From contig OY282353.1 in assembly GCA_958295465.1 (NCBI GenBank), positions 5,137,001 to 5,201,000 on the forward strand: 64,000 nt of DNA, written 5' to 3'. The DNA comes from an uncultured Gammaproteobacteria bacterium. GTDB taxonomy: Bacteria > Pseudomonadota > Gammaproteobacteria > HK1. The translations under genes and the position numbers were made by a program. The notes beneath the pieces are model-generated. The model saw only the letters and a list, made by a program, of their open reading frames with translations. It was not told where the DNA came from and made no database searches. Below are positions 35,162-44,176 of this stretch, piece after piece (the first letter of the stretch is position 1; the number at the start of each line of letters is the position of its first letter).

Positions 35162-35205
35162 CTACTCCAGAGGTTCAATCAGCGCCTCCCGCTTCGTCAA
35201 AGCCT

Positions 35206-36588
35206 CTACAGGTGATGGTAATCCTCGACGCCCACCGTGTAGCCGGTGCCCGCGAGCGGGACGCCGGCCATGGCCGATGCCTCCATCGTCAGCGCGGCCA
35301 GGTCCTCCGGCTCCAGGCTGTGCACGTTGGTCTTCCCGCAGGCGCGGGCCATCATCTGGGCTTCGATGGTCAGGGTGTGCAGGAAGTTGTAGACCCGCTC
35401 CGCCGCTGCGTCCGGGTCGAGCCGAGCGCGTAGCGCCGGGTCCTGGGTCGCAACGCCGACCGGGCACCGTCCGGTGTGGCAGTGGTAGCAATACCCGGCC
35501 TCGACGCCCATCTCCGTCTCGTAGTCGGACTCCGGGATGTCCTTGTTGCAGTTCAGCGCCATCAGCACCGAATGCCCGATGGCGATGGCGTCCGCCCCCA
35601 GCGCGAGCGCCTTGGCCACGTCCCCGCCGTTGCGGATGCCGCCGGCGTAGACGAGCGAGATCTCGCCCCGCTTGCCGAGATCGTCGATGGCCTTGCGGGC
35701 CTGGCGGATGGCCGCCATGCCGGGCACTCCGGTCTCCTCGGTGGCCAAGTGGGGGCCGGCGCCGGTGCCGCCCTCCATCCCGTCGATGTAGATGGAGTCG
35801 GGGTCGCACTTCACCGCCATCCGCACGTCGTCGTAGACACGCGCGGCGCCGAGCTTGAGCTGGATCGGGATCTGCCAATCGGTTGCCTCCCGGATCTCCA
35901 GGATCTTCAGCGCGAGGTCGTCGGGGCCGAGCCAGTCCGGGTGGCGGGCCGGGGAGCGCTGGTCGATGCCGGCGGGAAGGCTGCGCATCTCCGCGACCTG
36001 GTCGGTGACCTTCTGGCCCATCAGGTGCCCGCCGAGCCCCACCTTGCACCCTTGGCCGATGAAGAACTCGCACGCATCCGCGAGCATGAGGTGATGGGGG
36101 TTGAAGCCGTAGCGGGACTGGATGCACTGGTAGAACCACTTCGTCGAGTAGCGCCGTTCGTCGGGGATCATGCCGCCCTCGCCCGAGCAGGTCGCCGAGC
36201 CCGCCATCGTGGCGCCGCGGGCCAGCGCGGTCTTGGCCTCGTAGGACAGCGCGCCGAAGCTCATGCCGGTGACGTAGACCGGGATGTCGAGCGCCAGCGG
36301 GACCTTCGCACGCGGACCGATGACGGTCTTCGTGTCGCACTTCTCCCGGTAGCCCTCGATCACGAAGCGGGTGAGGGTGCCGGGCAGGAACGTGATGTCG
36401 TCCCAGTGCGGGATCTTCTTGAACATCGAGAAGCCGCGCATCCGGTAGCGCCCGAGCTCGGACTTGATGTGGATGTCGTCGATGACCTCGGGGGTGAAGA
36501 TCCCGCTTCGCCCGAGGACGCTGGTGTTGCGCCCGCGCTTCGTATCGAGTCCCGGTTCGGGCCGCGGTGCGGTTTCGCTCTTCGCCAT
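35206..36588 (-). CDS. glxD: FMN-binding glutamate synthase-type subunit GlxD
   Basis: A 460-residue protein equivalent to the synthase domain of GltB. It contains GMSFGALSYEAKTALARGA, SIYIDGMEGGTGAGP (FMN site), SLVYAGGIRNGGDVAKALALGADAIAIG read in parts (AGGIRNGGDVAKALALGAD), and the iron-sulfur cluster Cys cluster YCYHCHTGRCPVGVAT. ATG at 36588 has GGGAGA upstream; the longer frame is not homologous. With GlxB and GlxC it forms a glutamate synthase-like enzyme; close relatives act as N-methylglutamate synthase or in glutamine/methylamine metabolism. Confidence 0.9.
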   Translation of the reverse strand: MAKSETAPRPEPGLDTKRGRNTSVLGRSGIFTPEVIDDIHIKSELGRYRMRGFSMFKKIPHWDDITFLPGTLTRFVIEGYREKCDTKTVIGPRAKVPLALDIPVYVTGMSFGALSYEAKTALARGATMAGSATCSGEGGMIPDERRYSTKWFYQCIQSRYGFNPHHLMLADACEFFIGQGCKVGLGGHLMGQKVTDQVAEMRSLPAGIDQRSPARHPDWLGPDDLALKILEIREATDWQIPIQLKLGAARVYDDVRMAVKCDPDSIYIDGMEGGTGAGPHLATEETGVPGMAAIRQARKAIDDLGKRGEISLVYAGGIRNGGDVAKALALGADAIAIGHSVLMALNCNKDIPESDYETEMGVEAGYCYHCHTGRCPVGVATQDPALRARLDPDAAAERVYNFLHTLTIEAQMMARACGKTNVHSLEPEDLAALTMEASAMAGVPLAGTGYTVGVEDYHHL

Positions 36589-36719
36589 CTGTGTTTCTCC
36601 CGTATCCCCTGTCTCCGAATCCCGGAGGGGAAATGCTTTCCTTCTCAGAGACTCCAGCTTCGGGATTCGTTGACCGAAATCGCCTGATTCCAGGCATTCC
36701 GGACCCTCCGAAACCTGAG

Positions 36720-37580
36720 TCAGAGGATCAGCTTCTTCTCGGTCGGTTCGAGGTTGTCGTAGTTCCAGAGCTGCTTGCCGGCGACGATCTTGGTGAAGTG
36801 ATCGACGCCCTGAGCCGGGAGCAGCTCGTACTGCCGTAGCTTGCGGGTGAGCCAAGCCTTGTCGAGATCGGTGAGCTCGGCCGGCACCGCATCGACACCG
36901 AGGTCGCGGATCGTCCCGCCCACGTAGATCGTCCCGTCGTACATCGAATCGCCGAGGTTCTTGCCCGCGTTGCCGCACACCACCATGCGCCCGCGCTGCA
37001 TCATGAAGCCGGAGAACGCGCCGGTGTCTCCGCCCACGATGATGGTGCCGCCCTTCATGTCGATGCCGGTCCGCGACCCCACCGACCCGCGGCAGACCAG
37101 ATCGCCGCCGCGGACCGCGGCGCCGAACGTCGAGCCGGCGTTCTTCTCGATGAGCACCGTACCCGCCATCATGTTCTCGCCGCAGGACCAGCCCACGCGG
37201 CCGTTGATGCGCACGTTGGGGCCGTCGATGAGGCCCACCGCGAAGTAGCCGAGGGAGCCCTCGAAGATCAGGTTCAGCCGGTTGAGGATCCCCACGCCGA
37301 GGGAGTGCTTGCCGCGCGGGTTCCTGACCACGATGGTCCCGTAGCCCTCCTGCATGAGGGCGCGCAGCCTCGCGTTGACCTCGGTCGAGGTGAGCGCATC
37401 GGCGTCGAGCTCGGCGCGCTTGTTGTAGTCGACCTCCGGGGCCCAGGGGTAGAGGAAGCGTTCTCCCTCCTCGGGGCGGAAGAAGACCTGCTGGGTCCGG
37501 CCCGCGAGCTGCTCGGTATGCATCCCCATCGCATAGGAGCGGTCGTCGCCGGCGCTGCCGGAGGGGGTCATGCCTGCCAT
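36720..37580 (-). CDS. glxC: GXGXG-domain glutamate synthase-type subunit GlxC
   Basis: A 286-residue protein made almost entirely of the GltB C-terminal beta-helix: LGVGILNRLNLIFEGSLGYF, NGRVGWSCGENMMAGTV and repeated GG motifs (MKGGTIIVGGDTGAFSGFMM). This domain links amidotransferase and synthase active sites. ATG at 37580 is preceded by AGGAG. It sits between glxB and glxD with a 52-base spacer from glxB in which ATGCCTGCCAT occurs twice. Confidence 0.9.
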   Translation of the reverse strand: MAGMTPSGSAGDDRSYAMGMHTEQLAGRTQQVFFRPEEGERFLYPWAPEVDYNKRAELDADALTSTEVNARLRALMQEGYGTIVVRNPRGKHSLGVGILNRLNLIFEGSLGYFAVGLIDGPNVRINGRVGWSCGENMMAGTVLIEKNAGSTFGAAVRGGDLVCRGSVGSRTGIDMKGGTIIVGGDTGAFSGFMMQRGRMVVCGNAGKNLGDSMYDGTIYVGGTIRDLGVDAVPAELTDLDKAWLTRKLRQYELLPAQGVDHFTKIVAGKQLWNYDNLEPTEKKLIL

Positions 37581-37632
37581 ATCGGGTCTCCTCGTCCGAT
37601 GCGGACGAGACGCCCGCGCTCCCAGGCCGGGT

Positions 37633-38568
37633 TCATGCCTGCCATACCCTGGTCTCCTCGTCGTAGGGATCGCTGGTGTCGATCTCTTCGGGAAGGATGG
37701 CGCGGATGGCGACTTCCTCGGACGCCAGGGCGATGAGGTCGTCGCTCTCGTAGAGCACCAGCGGCTTGGCCGCCATGGTGTCCTTCGCCATGCCGAGCTG
37801 GTCGCGGGTCGCGACGAGATAGGTGAACACGCCGTCGATCTCGTGCACCGAGCGCTCCAGGGATTCATCGAGGGCCACGCCGTTCGCGAGGTTGTGCGCG
37901 GTGTACACCGCGAGCAGCTCGGAATCGCAGTCGGACATGAACCGGTGTCCCTTGCGCTCCATCTCGCGGCGCATCATCCAGTAGTTCGTGATCTGGCCGT
38001 TGTGGACGACCGCGACGTCGTTGTAGGGGAACGCCCAGTACGGATGGGCGGAGCGGATGTCGACGTCGGACTCGGTGGCCATGCGGGTATGGCCGATGCC
38101 GTGCGTGCCCCGGAACCCGCCCAGGTCGTACTGATCGCAGACGGTGGTGGCGTCGCCCAGATCCTTGACGAGCTCCAGCGCGCCGCCCAGGGAGAGGATC
38201 TCCGCGCCTTCCACGTCCTCGACGTAGCGCGCGAGGTGCTCCATGTCGCCGTCGAAGGAGACGACGTAGCGCATGGCGTACTCGGTGGACGCGGCGCGGT
38301 CCTTGACGGTGACCCCCTGCTCTGCGAGCCGGCGGTCGACTTCTTCCACGCGGGCGCGGATCCGGTCGTGGATGTCGAAGCCGGAGGCCATGTCCTCCTG
38401 CTCGGCCACCTTGAAGCGCATCACGTAGTCGCCCTCGGCCGGCGTGCCGTAGATCGCGAAGCCGGTCGAATCGGGTCCGCGGTGGCGCAGCGCCTGCAAC
38501 ATCGAGGTCATCTCGGCGCCGATGCCGCTCACGCCGCCCCGGTGAATCACTCCTGCAATTCCGCACAT
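37633..38568 (-). CDS. glxB: Class II glutamine amidotransferase subunit GlxB
   Basis: A 311-residue N-terminal nucleophile amidotransferase. It starts MCGIAGVIHRGGVSGIG with the catalytic Cys2, then ALRHRGPDSTGFAIYG and HTRMATESDVDIRSAHPYWA, which form the glutaminase site. It would release ammonia (or methylamine from an amide) to the GlxCD channel. It is the first glx gene after the glutamine-synthetase-like gene. Confidence 0.92.
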   Translation of the reverse strand: MCGIAGVIHRGGVSGIGAEMTSMLQALRHRGPDSTGFAIYGTPAEGDYVMRFKVAEQEDMASGFDIHDRIRARVEEVDRRLAEQGVTVKDRAASTEYAMRYVVSFDGDMEHLARYVEDVEGAEILSLGGALELVKDLGDATTVCDQYDLGGFRGTHGIGHTRMATESDVDIRSAHPYWAFPYNDVAVVHNGQITNYWMMRREMERKGHRFMSDCDSELLAVYTAHNLANGVALDESLERSVHEIDGVFTYLVATRDQLGMAKDTMAAKPLVLYESDDLIALASEEVAIRAILPEEIDTSDPYDEETRVWQA

Positions 38569-38646
38569 GTCCTGTCTTCCGTTCGTTCTTCCGTTGAAGG
38601 GTCGCGAGGGCCGTGGGTACGCCTCTTATGGAGGCGGCGCCTGCCG

Positions 38647-38677
38647 TGGGGACGGGTCTCCCGCAGCGGTCCCCACC
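38647..38677. other. Stem-loop between the GS-like gene and glxB
   Basis: GTGGGGAC and GTCCCCAC form an eight-base stem around a 15-base loop in the 168-base spacer. A run of four GATGCC units lies nearby at 38709-38737. The hairpin could reduce read-through or protect mRNA; no T-tract is present. Confidence 0.35.
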
Positions 38678-38736
38678 CGCTGCCGCTGCCCCGCAGGACG
38701 GCGCGGCGGCGATGCCGATGCCGATGCCGATGCCGG

Positions 38737-40215
38737 TCAGGGCAGACAGTCGAGATAGGTGTCCATGTCCCACTCGGTGGTGGTGTGGAGGAACCGCTCC
38801 CACTCGTCGCGCTTGTACTCGTCGAACAGGCGGTACATCTCGCCGGGCATCGCCGAGCGGATGACCTCGTCGTTCTTCAGCGCTTCCAGCGCAGCGCCCA
38901 GGGTCATCGGCAGCTTCCTGACCTGCTTGCCCGCCTCCATCGCCTGGTAGATGTTGCGGTCTTCCGGCGGGCCGGGGTCGATGTCCTTCCTGATGCCGTC
39001 GTCGGCCGCCTTGATGATGGCGCCGGCCATCAGGTGCGGGTTGACCATCGAGTCCACGGCCCGGTACTCGAAACGTCCCGGGGCCGAGATCCGGAGGCCG
39101 GTGGTGCGGTTCTGGTAGCCCCAGTCCGCGAACACCGGCGCCCAGAACCCCGTGTCCCACAGGCGGCGATAGGAGTTGACGGTGGAGCAGCCGATCGCGG
39201 TCAGCGCCCCGAGATGGGTGACGATGCCGCCGACGACCTGCAAGCCCACCTTGCCCGGTAGCTGCGGATCGTCGGTGTCGGGCATGAAGGTGTTCTCTCC
39301 CCCGCCGAGGTAGGTGAAGTTGTCGGCCATGCCGGGAAGCGCGCCGGGATCGTGGCCCAGCGGCTTGACCGACTCCTCCCCGCCCCGCCAGAAGCTGATG
39401 TTGTGGTGGCAGCCCGAGGCCGAGACCCCCATGAAGGGCTTGGACATGAAGCAGGCGATGAGGTTGTGCTCGCGCGCGACCTGGGCGCAGATCTGGCGGT
39501 AGGTGGTGAGGCGGTCCGCGGTGCGTAGCGGGTCGTCGAACGTGAAGTTCAGTTCGAGTTGTCCCGGCGCGTCCTCGTGGTCGCCCTGGATCATGTCGAG
39601 GCCCATCGCCCGCGAGTATTCGATGGCCCGCAGGTACACGGGCCGCAGGCTCTCGAACTGGTCGATGTGGTAGCAGTAGGGGTTCGAGAACCCGCCGTCG
39701 GGCTTGCCGTCCGGGCCGCGCTTGAGCCACATCATCTCCGGCTCGGTGCCGTGGCGCAGGTGCAGCCCGCCGTGCTCGGCCTTGAACTGCTCGTGGATGC
39801 GGCGAAGGTTGCCGCGGCAGTCCGCGGTCAGGAACGTGCCCGGCGCCTCGCGCTCCTCGCGGTTGCGGAACAGGGTGCACCACAGCCGCGCCACCCGCTT
39901 GTCCCAGGGAAGCTGGCAGAAGGTCTCCGGCTCCGGGATACCCACCAGCTCCTTGTCCTGCGGGCCGTAGCCCAGGTACTGGCCGTGGCGGTTGAGGAAG
40001 AGGTTGACCGTCGCGCCGTAGACGAGCTGGAAGCCCCTCTCGGCGATGCTCTCCCAGTGGTCTGCGGGGATCCCCTTGCCGCAGATGCGGCCGGTGATCG
40101 ACACGAACTGGAGGTACAGGTACTCGATGCCGAGCCGGTCGATCATCTCGCGGACCTGCCTGACCTGATCGGCCCGTCCGGGTGCTTCCACGAAGCCTTC
40201 GATGTCCATCGCCAT
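38737..40215 (-). CDS. Glutamine-synthetase-family ligase
   Basis: A 492-residue member of the glutamine synthetase superfamily. Visible are the ATP/metal residues in RHGTEPEMMW, QGDHEDAPGQLELNFTF, the GCHHNISFW loop, STVNSYRRLWDTGFWAP, and RISAPGRFEYRAVDSMVNPH. Its clustering with glxBCD and Amt matches loci for glutamine or gamma-glutamylmethylamide synthesis, so the amine may be ammonia or methylamine. It lacks the usual GlnT opening, and is longer. ATG at 40215 has GGGAGA upstream. The first gene of the operon, divergent from a GntR regulator. Confidence 0.85.
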   Translation of the reverse strand: MAMDIEGFVEAPGRADQVRQVREMIDRLGIEYLYLQFVSITGRICGKGIPADHWESIAERGFQLVYGATVNLFLNRHGQYLGYGPQDKELVGIPEPETFCQLPWDKRVARLWCTLFRNREEREAPGTFLTADCRGNLRRIHEQFKAEHGGLHLRHGTEPEMMWLKRGPDGKPDGGFSNPYCYHIDQFESLRPVYLRAIEYSRAMGLDMIQGDHEDAPGQLELNFTFDDPLRTADRLTTYRQICAQVAREHNLIACFMSKPFMGVSASGCHHNISFWRGGEESVKPLGHDPGALPGMADNFTYLGGGENTFMPDTDDPQLPGKVGLQVVGGIVTHLGALTAIGCSTVNSYRRLWDTGFWAPVFADWGYQNRTTGLRISAPGRFEYRAVDSMVNPHLMAGAIIKAADDGIRKDIDPGPPEDRNIYQAMEAGKQVRKLPMTLGAALEALKNDEVIRSAMPGEMYRLFDEYKRDEWERFLHTTTEWDMDTYLDCLP

Positions 40216-40285
40216 TCTTCCGATCTCCCTCGGTCTCCGGTTGTCGTTTCGCCGCTGGCCGTCGCCGGGCGACAGCGGAATCATG

Positions 40286-40350
40286 ACCAGTTCAACACCA
40301 AAACTCAACCAATATCTCGTGATTGGTATCCGCAACGCGCGATGACTGGT
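40286..40350. promoter_or_regulatory. Nested inverted repeats, candidate GntR operator
   Basis: ACCAAT (40308) and ATTGGT (40322) are separated by eight bases, and ACCAGT (40286) with ACTGGT (40345) share almost exactly the same centre. The arrangement lies between the divergent GS-like gene and the GntR gene, where FadR-type regulators bind. TGGT/ACCA half-sites are usual for this family. Confidence 0.5.
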
Positions 40351-40486
40351 ACGCTGTTCCGTACTGCGGCGCCGGATTCCTCATGCCGGCCTCATGTCGG
40401 GCGGAGGACGCTCAGGGCGCCCGTGCCGGCTTCCGCCGATGGATCCGAATCCTCGGCGGGCGGCCCCTTCGCCTTCGGGAGAGTGA

Positions 40487-41203
40487 ATGATCACCGACCT
40501 CACCGACCACCCCCTCCGGCTCCGGGATCGCCCCTACAAGATCGGGGCGGGGGACATCGCGGTCCACCTCCGACGCCGGATCACCGGAGGCGAGCTGCTC
40601 CACGGCGAGAGGCTCCCCCCCGAGCGCGCGTTCGCGGACCAGTTCGGGGTCTCGCGCGGGACGGTGCGCGACGCCCTGCGGCGGCTCGAGGAAGGCGGAT
40701 TCGTCGAGAAGCGGCCGGGGAGCGGCACCTACGTGACCTGGTCCGATGCCGAGACGACGTCGATCGCGCAGTCCACGAGCCCGCTGGAGCTGATCGACGC
40801 CCGCTACGCCCTGGAGCCCCAGATCGTGCGCCTGGCGGTGCTCAACGCCACCGAGCAGGCGCTCGTGAAGGCGGAGCGGTCGCTCGAAGCGATGCAACGC
40901 AGCGAGCACGACGCGGATTCCTTCTCCGTGAACGACGAGGCGTTCCACCTCGCCCTGGCGGAATGCACGAGGAACGCGATGCTGGTGTGGATCACGAAGC
41001 GGGTGAGCGAGGTCCGCAAGAATACCGAGTGGGCGAGGATGCGGCAGCTCACCCTGTCGGCGGAGATGATCCGCCGCTACAACGCGCAGCACCGGGAGAT
41101 CTTCGAGGCGGTGCGCCGTCGCGACGCCGAGCGGGGCGCCGCGGTGATGACGGCGCATCTGGATCTGGCGCGGAGGTCCCTCGTCAGCGCCGCGTCGTCT
41201 TGA
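40487..41203 (+). CDS. GntR-family (FadR-type) transcription regulator
   Basis: A 238-residue regulator with an N-terminal winged helix (PPERAFADQFGVSRGTVRDA, LRRLEEGGFVEKRPGSGTYV) and a C-terminal all-helical FCD ligand domain containing FHLALAECTRNAML and HREIFEAVRRRDAERGAAVM. It is divergent from the GS-like/glx operon and probably controls it. Ligand unknown; amino acids or their derivatives are common. Confidence 0.9.
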   Translation: MITDLTDHPLRLRDRPYKIGAGDIAVHLRRRITGGELLHGERLPPERAFADQFGVSRGTVRDALRRLEEGGFVEKRPGSGTYVTWSDAETTSIAQSTSPLELIDARYALEPQIVRLAVLNATEQALVKAERSLEAMQRSEHDADSFSVNDEAFHLALAECTRNAMLVWITKRVSEVRKNTEWARMRQLTLSAEMIRRYNAQHREIFEAVRRRDAERGAAVMTAHLDLARRSLVSAASS

Positions 41204-41429
41204 ATCTTGCGACCCGGCCACGCCGGGGCAGCCGGTGGAGCGGGTCACGACAGCCCATTCCCGAGAGAGTGTCACCGGGACGTCCGCGGCGAAGGGATCG
41301 AGTATCGACCTTCCCGTGACCGGCGGTTCGGCGGGATCGACCGTGGCTCCGTGGAGATCGGCGAAGGTCGCGGCCCGTTACCGGGCCGCGACCTCCCTTC
41401 ATCCACCGTCGCCGGCGGTGCGTTGGGCA

Positions 41430-41606
41430 CTACTCGCCGTTGCCGTGCCGCTCCTCCGCCTTCTTCTCCGCGCTCCAGGAAACGAGGAGGGGGACGATGC
41501 AGAGGATCACCGAGACCCAGAACCAGAGCAGGGTCCCGCCACCGCCGGCGAACGTGTAGAAGACGCCGGCGCCGTCCCACGACGTGATTGGACTGGAATC
41601 GATCAT
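41430..41606 (-). CDS. 58-residue membrane protein downstream of amt
   Basis: A short gene starting MIDSSPITSWDGAGVFYTFA with one transmembrane segment (TLLWFWVSVILCIVPLLVSW) and a charged C-terminus (AEKKAEERHGNGE). GGAGA lies eight bases before the ATG. It follows the amt stop by 26 bases in the same direction, so the two are likely co-transcribed. I know no function; a small accessory subunit of the transporter is a possible role. Confidence 0.65.
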   Translation of the reverse strand: MIDSSPITSWDGAGVFYTFAGGGGTLLWFWVSVILCIVPLLVSWSAEKKAEERHGNGE

Positions 41607-41632
41607 GTGGATTCTCCTGTTTGATCGGATGC

Positions 41633-42922
41633 TCAGAGATCGGACTGGATGCTCTCGGGGTACGCGGTGTTCGCGACCTCCGTGTCCATCCCCATTTCCT
41701 GCACCGGCTCACTGGCCCGCAGGATCCCCAGCGACTTGAAGATCATCGCCAGCACGTAGCCGGGGATGAAGCCGAGCGCGATCATCACCAGGCAACCGTA
41801 GAGCTGGCCGGTGAACGTGATGGTCGGTATGGACTCCGAGAACGGCGGATAGCCACCGCCCAGGACGCCCAGCGCGAGCACCCCGACGATCCCGCAGGTG
41901 CCGTGCACCGACACCGCGCCGACCGCGTCGTCGATGCCCCACTTCTCCACGAACTTCGCCGAAATCGGACCGATCACGCCGCCGAGGAAGGCGACCGAAA
42001 ACGTCAGCCCCGGATAGTAGAGATCCAGGCCCGAGGCCACCGAGATGATCCCGCACAGCGCGCCGGACATCATCCAGAACGGATCGCGGGTCATCGCGTA
42101 GGCGCCGATCATGCCGCCGGCAATCCCCATCAGGGTGTTGAAGCAGATGGTCGAGAGGGTGGTGGGCATCCCGTAGATGTTGGTCCACTGCGCGGTGCCC
42201 CCGTAGAACAGGCAAGCGCCGAGGAAGCCGAAGAAGCCCACCACGATCAGCATCAGGCCGACCATGGTCATCGGCAGGCTGTGGCCGCGGATGACGTTGG
42301 CGGAGCCGTCCTTGTTGAACTTCCCGACCCTCGCTCCAAGCGGGATCAGCACGCCGAGCGCGAAGAACCCGGAGATGATGTGCACCACCCCGGAAGCGCC
42401 GAAGTCGTGATAGCCCCAGCGCTTGACCATCCATCCGTCCGGATGCCAGCCCCAGGCGGCCGACAGGATCCAGACCACCGAGCCCAGCACCACCGCGAGG
42501 ACGATGAAGGCGCCCATGCGGATGCGCTCGATCACCGAGCCCGACATGATCGACGCGGTGGTGCAGGCGAACAGGGTGAACGCGCCCCAGAACACGCCGG
42601 TGGCGTTGTCCATGAGGTTGGGTCCCATGTTCTCGCCCCACGGCACGCCTCCCGCACCGGCCTCGAAGTCCGGAATGAAGCCGTTGGTCATCGAGAGATA
42701 GATCCACCAGCCGAACATCCAGAACGTCGGGATCATGAATGCGAACGCAAGGATGTTCTTCGTCCCGGACGCCAGGGTGTGCTTCACCCGGGAGGCGCCC
42801 ATCTCGTACATCATGAAGCCGGCGTGGATCAGGATCATGATGGCCGTGCACCAGTAGTAGTAGACCTCCAGATTGATTCTGGTCGTCATTGCTATGGCGG
42901 CTTCGATTTGTTCAGGTGTCAT
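41633..42922 (-). CDS. amt: Amt-family ammonium transporter
   Basis: A 429-residue channel protein with eleven transmembrane helices. It contains AGFMMYEMGASRVKHTLASG, TLFACTTASIMSGSVIERIR, the pore His in WGYHDFGASGVVHIISGFFAL, and DDAVGAVSVHGTCGIVGVLA with the second pore His. The family also carries methylammonium. Its orientation and place beside the GS-like and glx genes suggest coupled amine uptake and assimilation. No GlnK gene is present. Confidence 0.93.
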   Translation of the reverse strand: MTPEQIEAAIAMTTRINLEVYYYWCTAIMILIHAGFMMYEMGASRVKHTLASGTKNILAFAFMIPTFWMFGWWIYLSMTNGFIPDFEAGAGGVPWGENMGPNLMDNATGVFWGAFTLFACTTASIMSGSVIERIRMGAFIVLAVVLGSVVWILSAAWGWHPDGWMVKRWGYHDFGASGVVHIISGFFALGVLIPLGARVGKFNKDGSANVIRGHSLPMTMVGLMLIVVGFFGFLGACLFYGGTAQWTNIYGMPTTLSTICFNTLMGIAGGMIGAYAMTRDPFWMMSGALCGIISVASGLDLYYPGLTFSVAFLGGVIGPISAKFVEKWGIDDAVGAVSVHGTCGIVGVLALGVLGGGYPPFSESIPTITFTGQLYGCLVMIALGFIPGYVLAMIFKSLGILRASEPVQEMGMDTEVANTAYPESIQSDL

Positions 42923-43083
42923 GCTCTCCTCCCCATGGTGTCCCCGAAGATCCGATGGTTGTCATCGGCGCAATGCGGCGCCGCTGTGCCACTCCGAGCG
43001 CCGGGCGGTAATCCCCACGTTCCCCGATCGATGCGTGATCTCGTGGGAATCGGCGAGGATTGGATTGGATTTGTTCCGATCGG

Positions 43084-43743
43084 TCAAGCAGGCAGCCTCC
43101 GGCCCCGGCCATTCCCGTCAACCCGAAAAAGCCCGTCGACTCCCCACCACCGGACCCTCGGACGGCAGGGAAGGCCGCGAAACCCGAGCGCTTCGTTCGC
43201 GTTCAGGATCAGGTCGTTCAGTAGAATGAGGGGACTCGACCCGACCATCGTCATCGTGCCGCCGAGGATCGCGCAGAAACCCATCGGCATCAGCAGGCGC
43301 GAGAGCGGAATTCCGGTCCGTGTCGAGATCCGGCCCACCACGGGCAGGAACAGCGCAGCCGCCCCGATGTTCTGCATGAAGCACGAGATGACGCCGACCG
43401 TACCCGAGATGATGGGGATGATCCGTTGTTCGGTATGCCCGCCGACGCGCAGGATGTAGCCGGCGAGCTGGGTCATGATCCCGGTGCGGTCCAGCCCCGC
43501 ACCCATGATCATCACCGCGATGATCGACACCACCGCGTTGCTCGCGAAACCTTAGAAGACGTGAGCGGCGGGAACGACGCCGGTGACCCCGATCAGGACC
43601 ATGACGGTCACCGCGGCGACGTCGACCCGGACGACCTCGGATACGAACAGGTAGACCGTGAGCCCCAGGATGAGGAGCACGGCCAGCATGTCCTGCGTGA
43701 ATGTGATCGAGCCGCTCACGACCGCCGGCTCGTTCGGGAACAT
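43084..43743 (-). pseudogene. SLC13-family permease, broken by an in-frame stop
   Basis: The first 62 codons (MFPNEPAVVSGSITFTQDML, then two membrane segments) end at VVPAAHVF with TAA, and the same frame continues GFASNAVVSIIAVMIMGAGL and QRIIPIISGTVGVISCFMQN, GGTMTMVGSSPLILLNDLI. The order matches SLC13/DASS-type permeases, in which a small residue stands where the TAA is. The C-terminal half of a normal permease is also missing after about 43170. It is a pseudogene unless the TAA is recoded or an assembly error. Confidence 0.85.
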
Positions 43744-43899
43744 CCTGGCACTTCAGAGCTTTTCAAGGCTTTCGAAAGGGAACCGGCACTCCGTCGGTTT
43801 CAGTGTATCCATCGCCGCGCGAATCTTTAATCTTTTTTTGCGAAGAAATGCCATTTCTCCGGATCCTGGGCCGTTCGCGGCAGCACGCGAGGCCGTCAG

Positions 43900-44083
43900 A
43901 ACCGCCGGTGCGCCGGACGCGCCACCGCTCGGTGCGGCGGTTCGCGTAGCTGTCGAAGACGAAGTCGCGCACGGCGATTTCCACGTAGCGCCCCGGGCGC
44001 CATGCGCCTGAAAGAAGCTCGCGTTCGAGGCGCAGGACCTCGCGTTCCAGGTGGGCGAGGAAGGCGGCCACCCCGGCTTCCTG
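43900..44083 (-). pseudogene. Reverse-transcriptase remnant
   Basis: The frame reads FLAHLEREVLRLERELLSGA, WRPGRYVEIAVRD and then directly VFDSYANRRTERW. In RTs of the type found in diversity-generating retroelements and related proteins, a similar LExELxRLxRELxxGxYRPGRY segment and an FIxDSYAxRxGKGTH segment are separated by about 35 residues containing AAPFRDRVVHHAL; here that stretch is deleted. No catalytic YxDD remains. I know this family from memory, so a search is needed. Confidence 0.5.
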
Positions 44084-44176
44084 CGCTTCCCCGCGACGCA
44101 CATCGGGCGGATGTCCTACAAGGCACGGGACCTGGAGCGCATCCGACCGGCCCCGGCGCCGGGCTACGCTGGCCCC

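Noticed and set aside
42923-43083. Sigma-54 promoter upstream of amt
   Set aside because: TGGCAC is present but no TTGC follows at the required spacing, so the match is not acceptable.
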